Positions 63,551-64,000 of a stretch of DNA of 64,000 nt are shown piece by piece. The notes under the pieces were generated by a model that did no database searches, had not been told where the DNA came from, and saw nothing but the letters and a program-made list of their open reading frames with translations. The stretch comes from Pseudomonadota bacterium. Lineage in GTDB: Bacteria > Pseudomonadota > Gammaproteobacteria > Burkholderiales > Burkholderiaceae_C. Position numbers and translations under genes: made by a program. Location of the stretch: positions 63,175 to 127,174 of the forward strand of contig JAFEDY010000023.1 of the NCBI GenBank assembly GCA_018241405.1, given 5' to 3'. Each line of letters starts with the position of its first letter. Positions within the stretch are counted from its first letter, which is position 1.

Positions 63551-63985
63551 TCAAACCGGGGCCTGGGGCTCCCAGGGGTTGACGAGCGCGAGGCCCGTGT
63601 CTTGGAAATGGCGGGTGTTGCGGGTGACCAGAGGAAGTCCGTGCGCCACCGCCGTGGCGGCGATCAAAAGATCCAGGTCGGTTTGCGGCCTGCCGATGGC
63701 CTGGCAGGCAGCTCGCAGGCGGCTCCAGGCGCGCCAGACCGTTTCATCGGTGGGAAAAATGCGACCCTCGAAATCGCGGCACAGCGCATCAAACCAGAGT
63801 TGCAGGCGGTTGCGTTTGGCGCCCAGAGGCATGCGCTCGATGCCGAACTGAATCTCACCCACCGTGACCGCGCTGATCAGGCTGGCGTCGAGCTGCGAAC
63901 GCAGCCACTGCTGCACCAGCACGCTCGGCTCGGGCCTGGTCAGCTCGGAGATCACGCAGGTATCGAGCAAATAGCCCACGGCCAT
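63551..63985 (-). CDS. vapC: PIN-domain toxin VapC
   Basis: The 144-residue protein is a PIN-domain RNase: acidic residues in YLLDTCVISEL, TVGEIQFGIE and TDLDLLIAATAVAHG. VapC toxins cut tRNA or rRNA. Antitoxin would lie just upstream on the minus strand, mostly outside the window; its stop appears to overlap this start. Confidence 0.88.
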   Translation of the reverse strand: MAVGYLLDTCVISELTRPEPSVLVQQWLRSQLDASLISAVTVGEIQFGIERMPLGAKRNRLQLWFDALCRDFEGRIFPTDETVWRAWSRLRAACQAIGRPQTDLDLLIAATAVAHGLPLVTRNTRHFQDTGLALVNPWEPQAPV

Positions 63986-64000
63986 CATTCGCCCAGGGGG
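63985..64000 (-). CDS. possible antitoxin C-terminus (cut by the window edge)
   Basis: On the minus strand the last bases read CTG GGC GAA TGA, where the TGA (63985-63987) overlaps the vapC ATG. This fits the end of a Phd/VapB-type antitoxin, but only four to five codons are visible. Confidence 0.3.

Overview
The window is a GC-rich, densely coded chromosomal segment. Gene content, protein character and the small dispersed repeats point to a betaproteobacterium of the Comamonadaceae (Acidovorax / Alicycliphilus / Comamonas-like). This is inferred from the predicted proteins (PHA-type 3-hydroxybutyrate dehydrogenase, DctPQM TRAP uptake, PilVWXY1E cluster, late B12 genes); no phylogeny was computed. 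Nearly all of it is housekeeping or core-accessory sequence in short operons with many 4-nt ATGA overlaps.

Layout. 1-3.1 kb: the end of an ECF sigma factor, a ChrR-like double-cupin protein, a SnoaL-like protein and an FAD oxidoreductase. 3.2-7.4 kb: tRNA-Val(GAC), relA translationally coupled to an alpha/beta hydrolase, and 3-hydroxybutyrate dehydrogenase. 7.4-10.7 kb: a SIMPL protein and an OmpR/EnvZ pair. 10.7-17 kb: ispF-ispD facing mfd, a CbiM-like membrane protein, serB. 17-23.8 kb: an orphan MetQ-like binding protein behind a leader hairpin, then a five-gene uronate cassette (TRAP dctPQM, gluconolactonase, uronate dehydrogenase) divergent from an aldose 1-epimerase, with a GntR-type palindrome between. 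23.8-28.7 kb: the prkA-yeaH-spoVR stress trio. 28.9-30.5 kb: lysE/argP. 30.5-32.5 kb: an NO-response locus (nsrR, ric, group III truncated globin). 32.5-37.1 kb: DUF3820, CopD, aldo/keto reductase, slyX, aminotransferase, nth, and an AbrB-Doc toxin-antitoxin pair. 37.2-41.8 kb: late cobalamin genes cbiB-cobC-cobQ and cobT. 42-49.3 kb: type IV pilus minor-pilin operon fimT-pilV-pilW-pilX-pilY1-pilE. 49.3-58.5 kb: Uma2 nuclease, ribD, dusC, a methyltransferase, GNAT, aldehyde dehydrogenase, a membrane protein, clpB with a sigma-32 promoter. 58.5-64 kb: molybdenum cofactor genes moaE, mobB-moeA-moaD, several small unknowns, thrC and a VapC toxin cut off from its antitoxin by the window edge.

The most notable sequence structures are mobile or repeated DNA. 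A 268-bp element with perfect 32-bp terminal inverted repeats and nested internal hairpins (a MITE) splits the truncated globin gene inside the NO-response operon. A second, shorter family of about 55-60 bp imperfect palindromes (core ATAGCTnCCAGCGCTT ... AAGCGCTAnnGGCC) sits in at least nine gene junctions. Related copies also appear inside reading frames where they encode hydrophobic helices: two transmembrane segments of CbiB, the N-terminus of the CbiM-like protein and a signal peptide. This suggests that the repeat family has been used as raw material for membrane segments.
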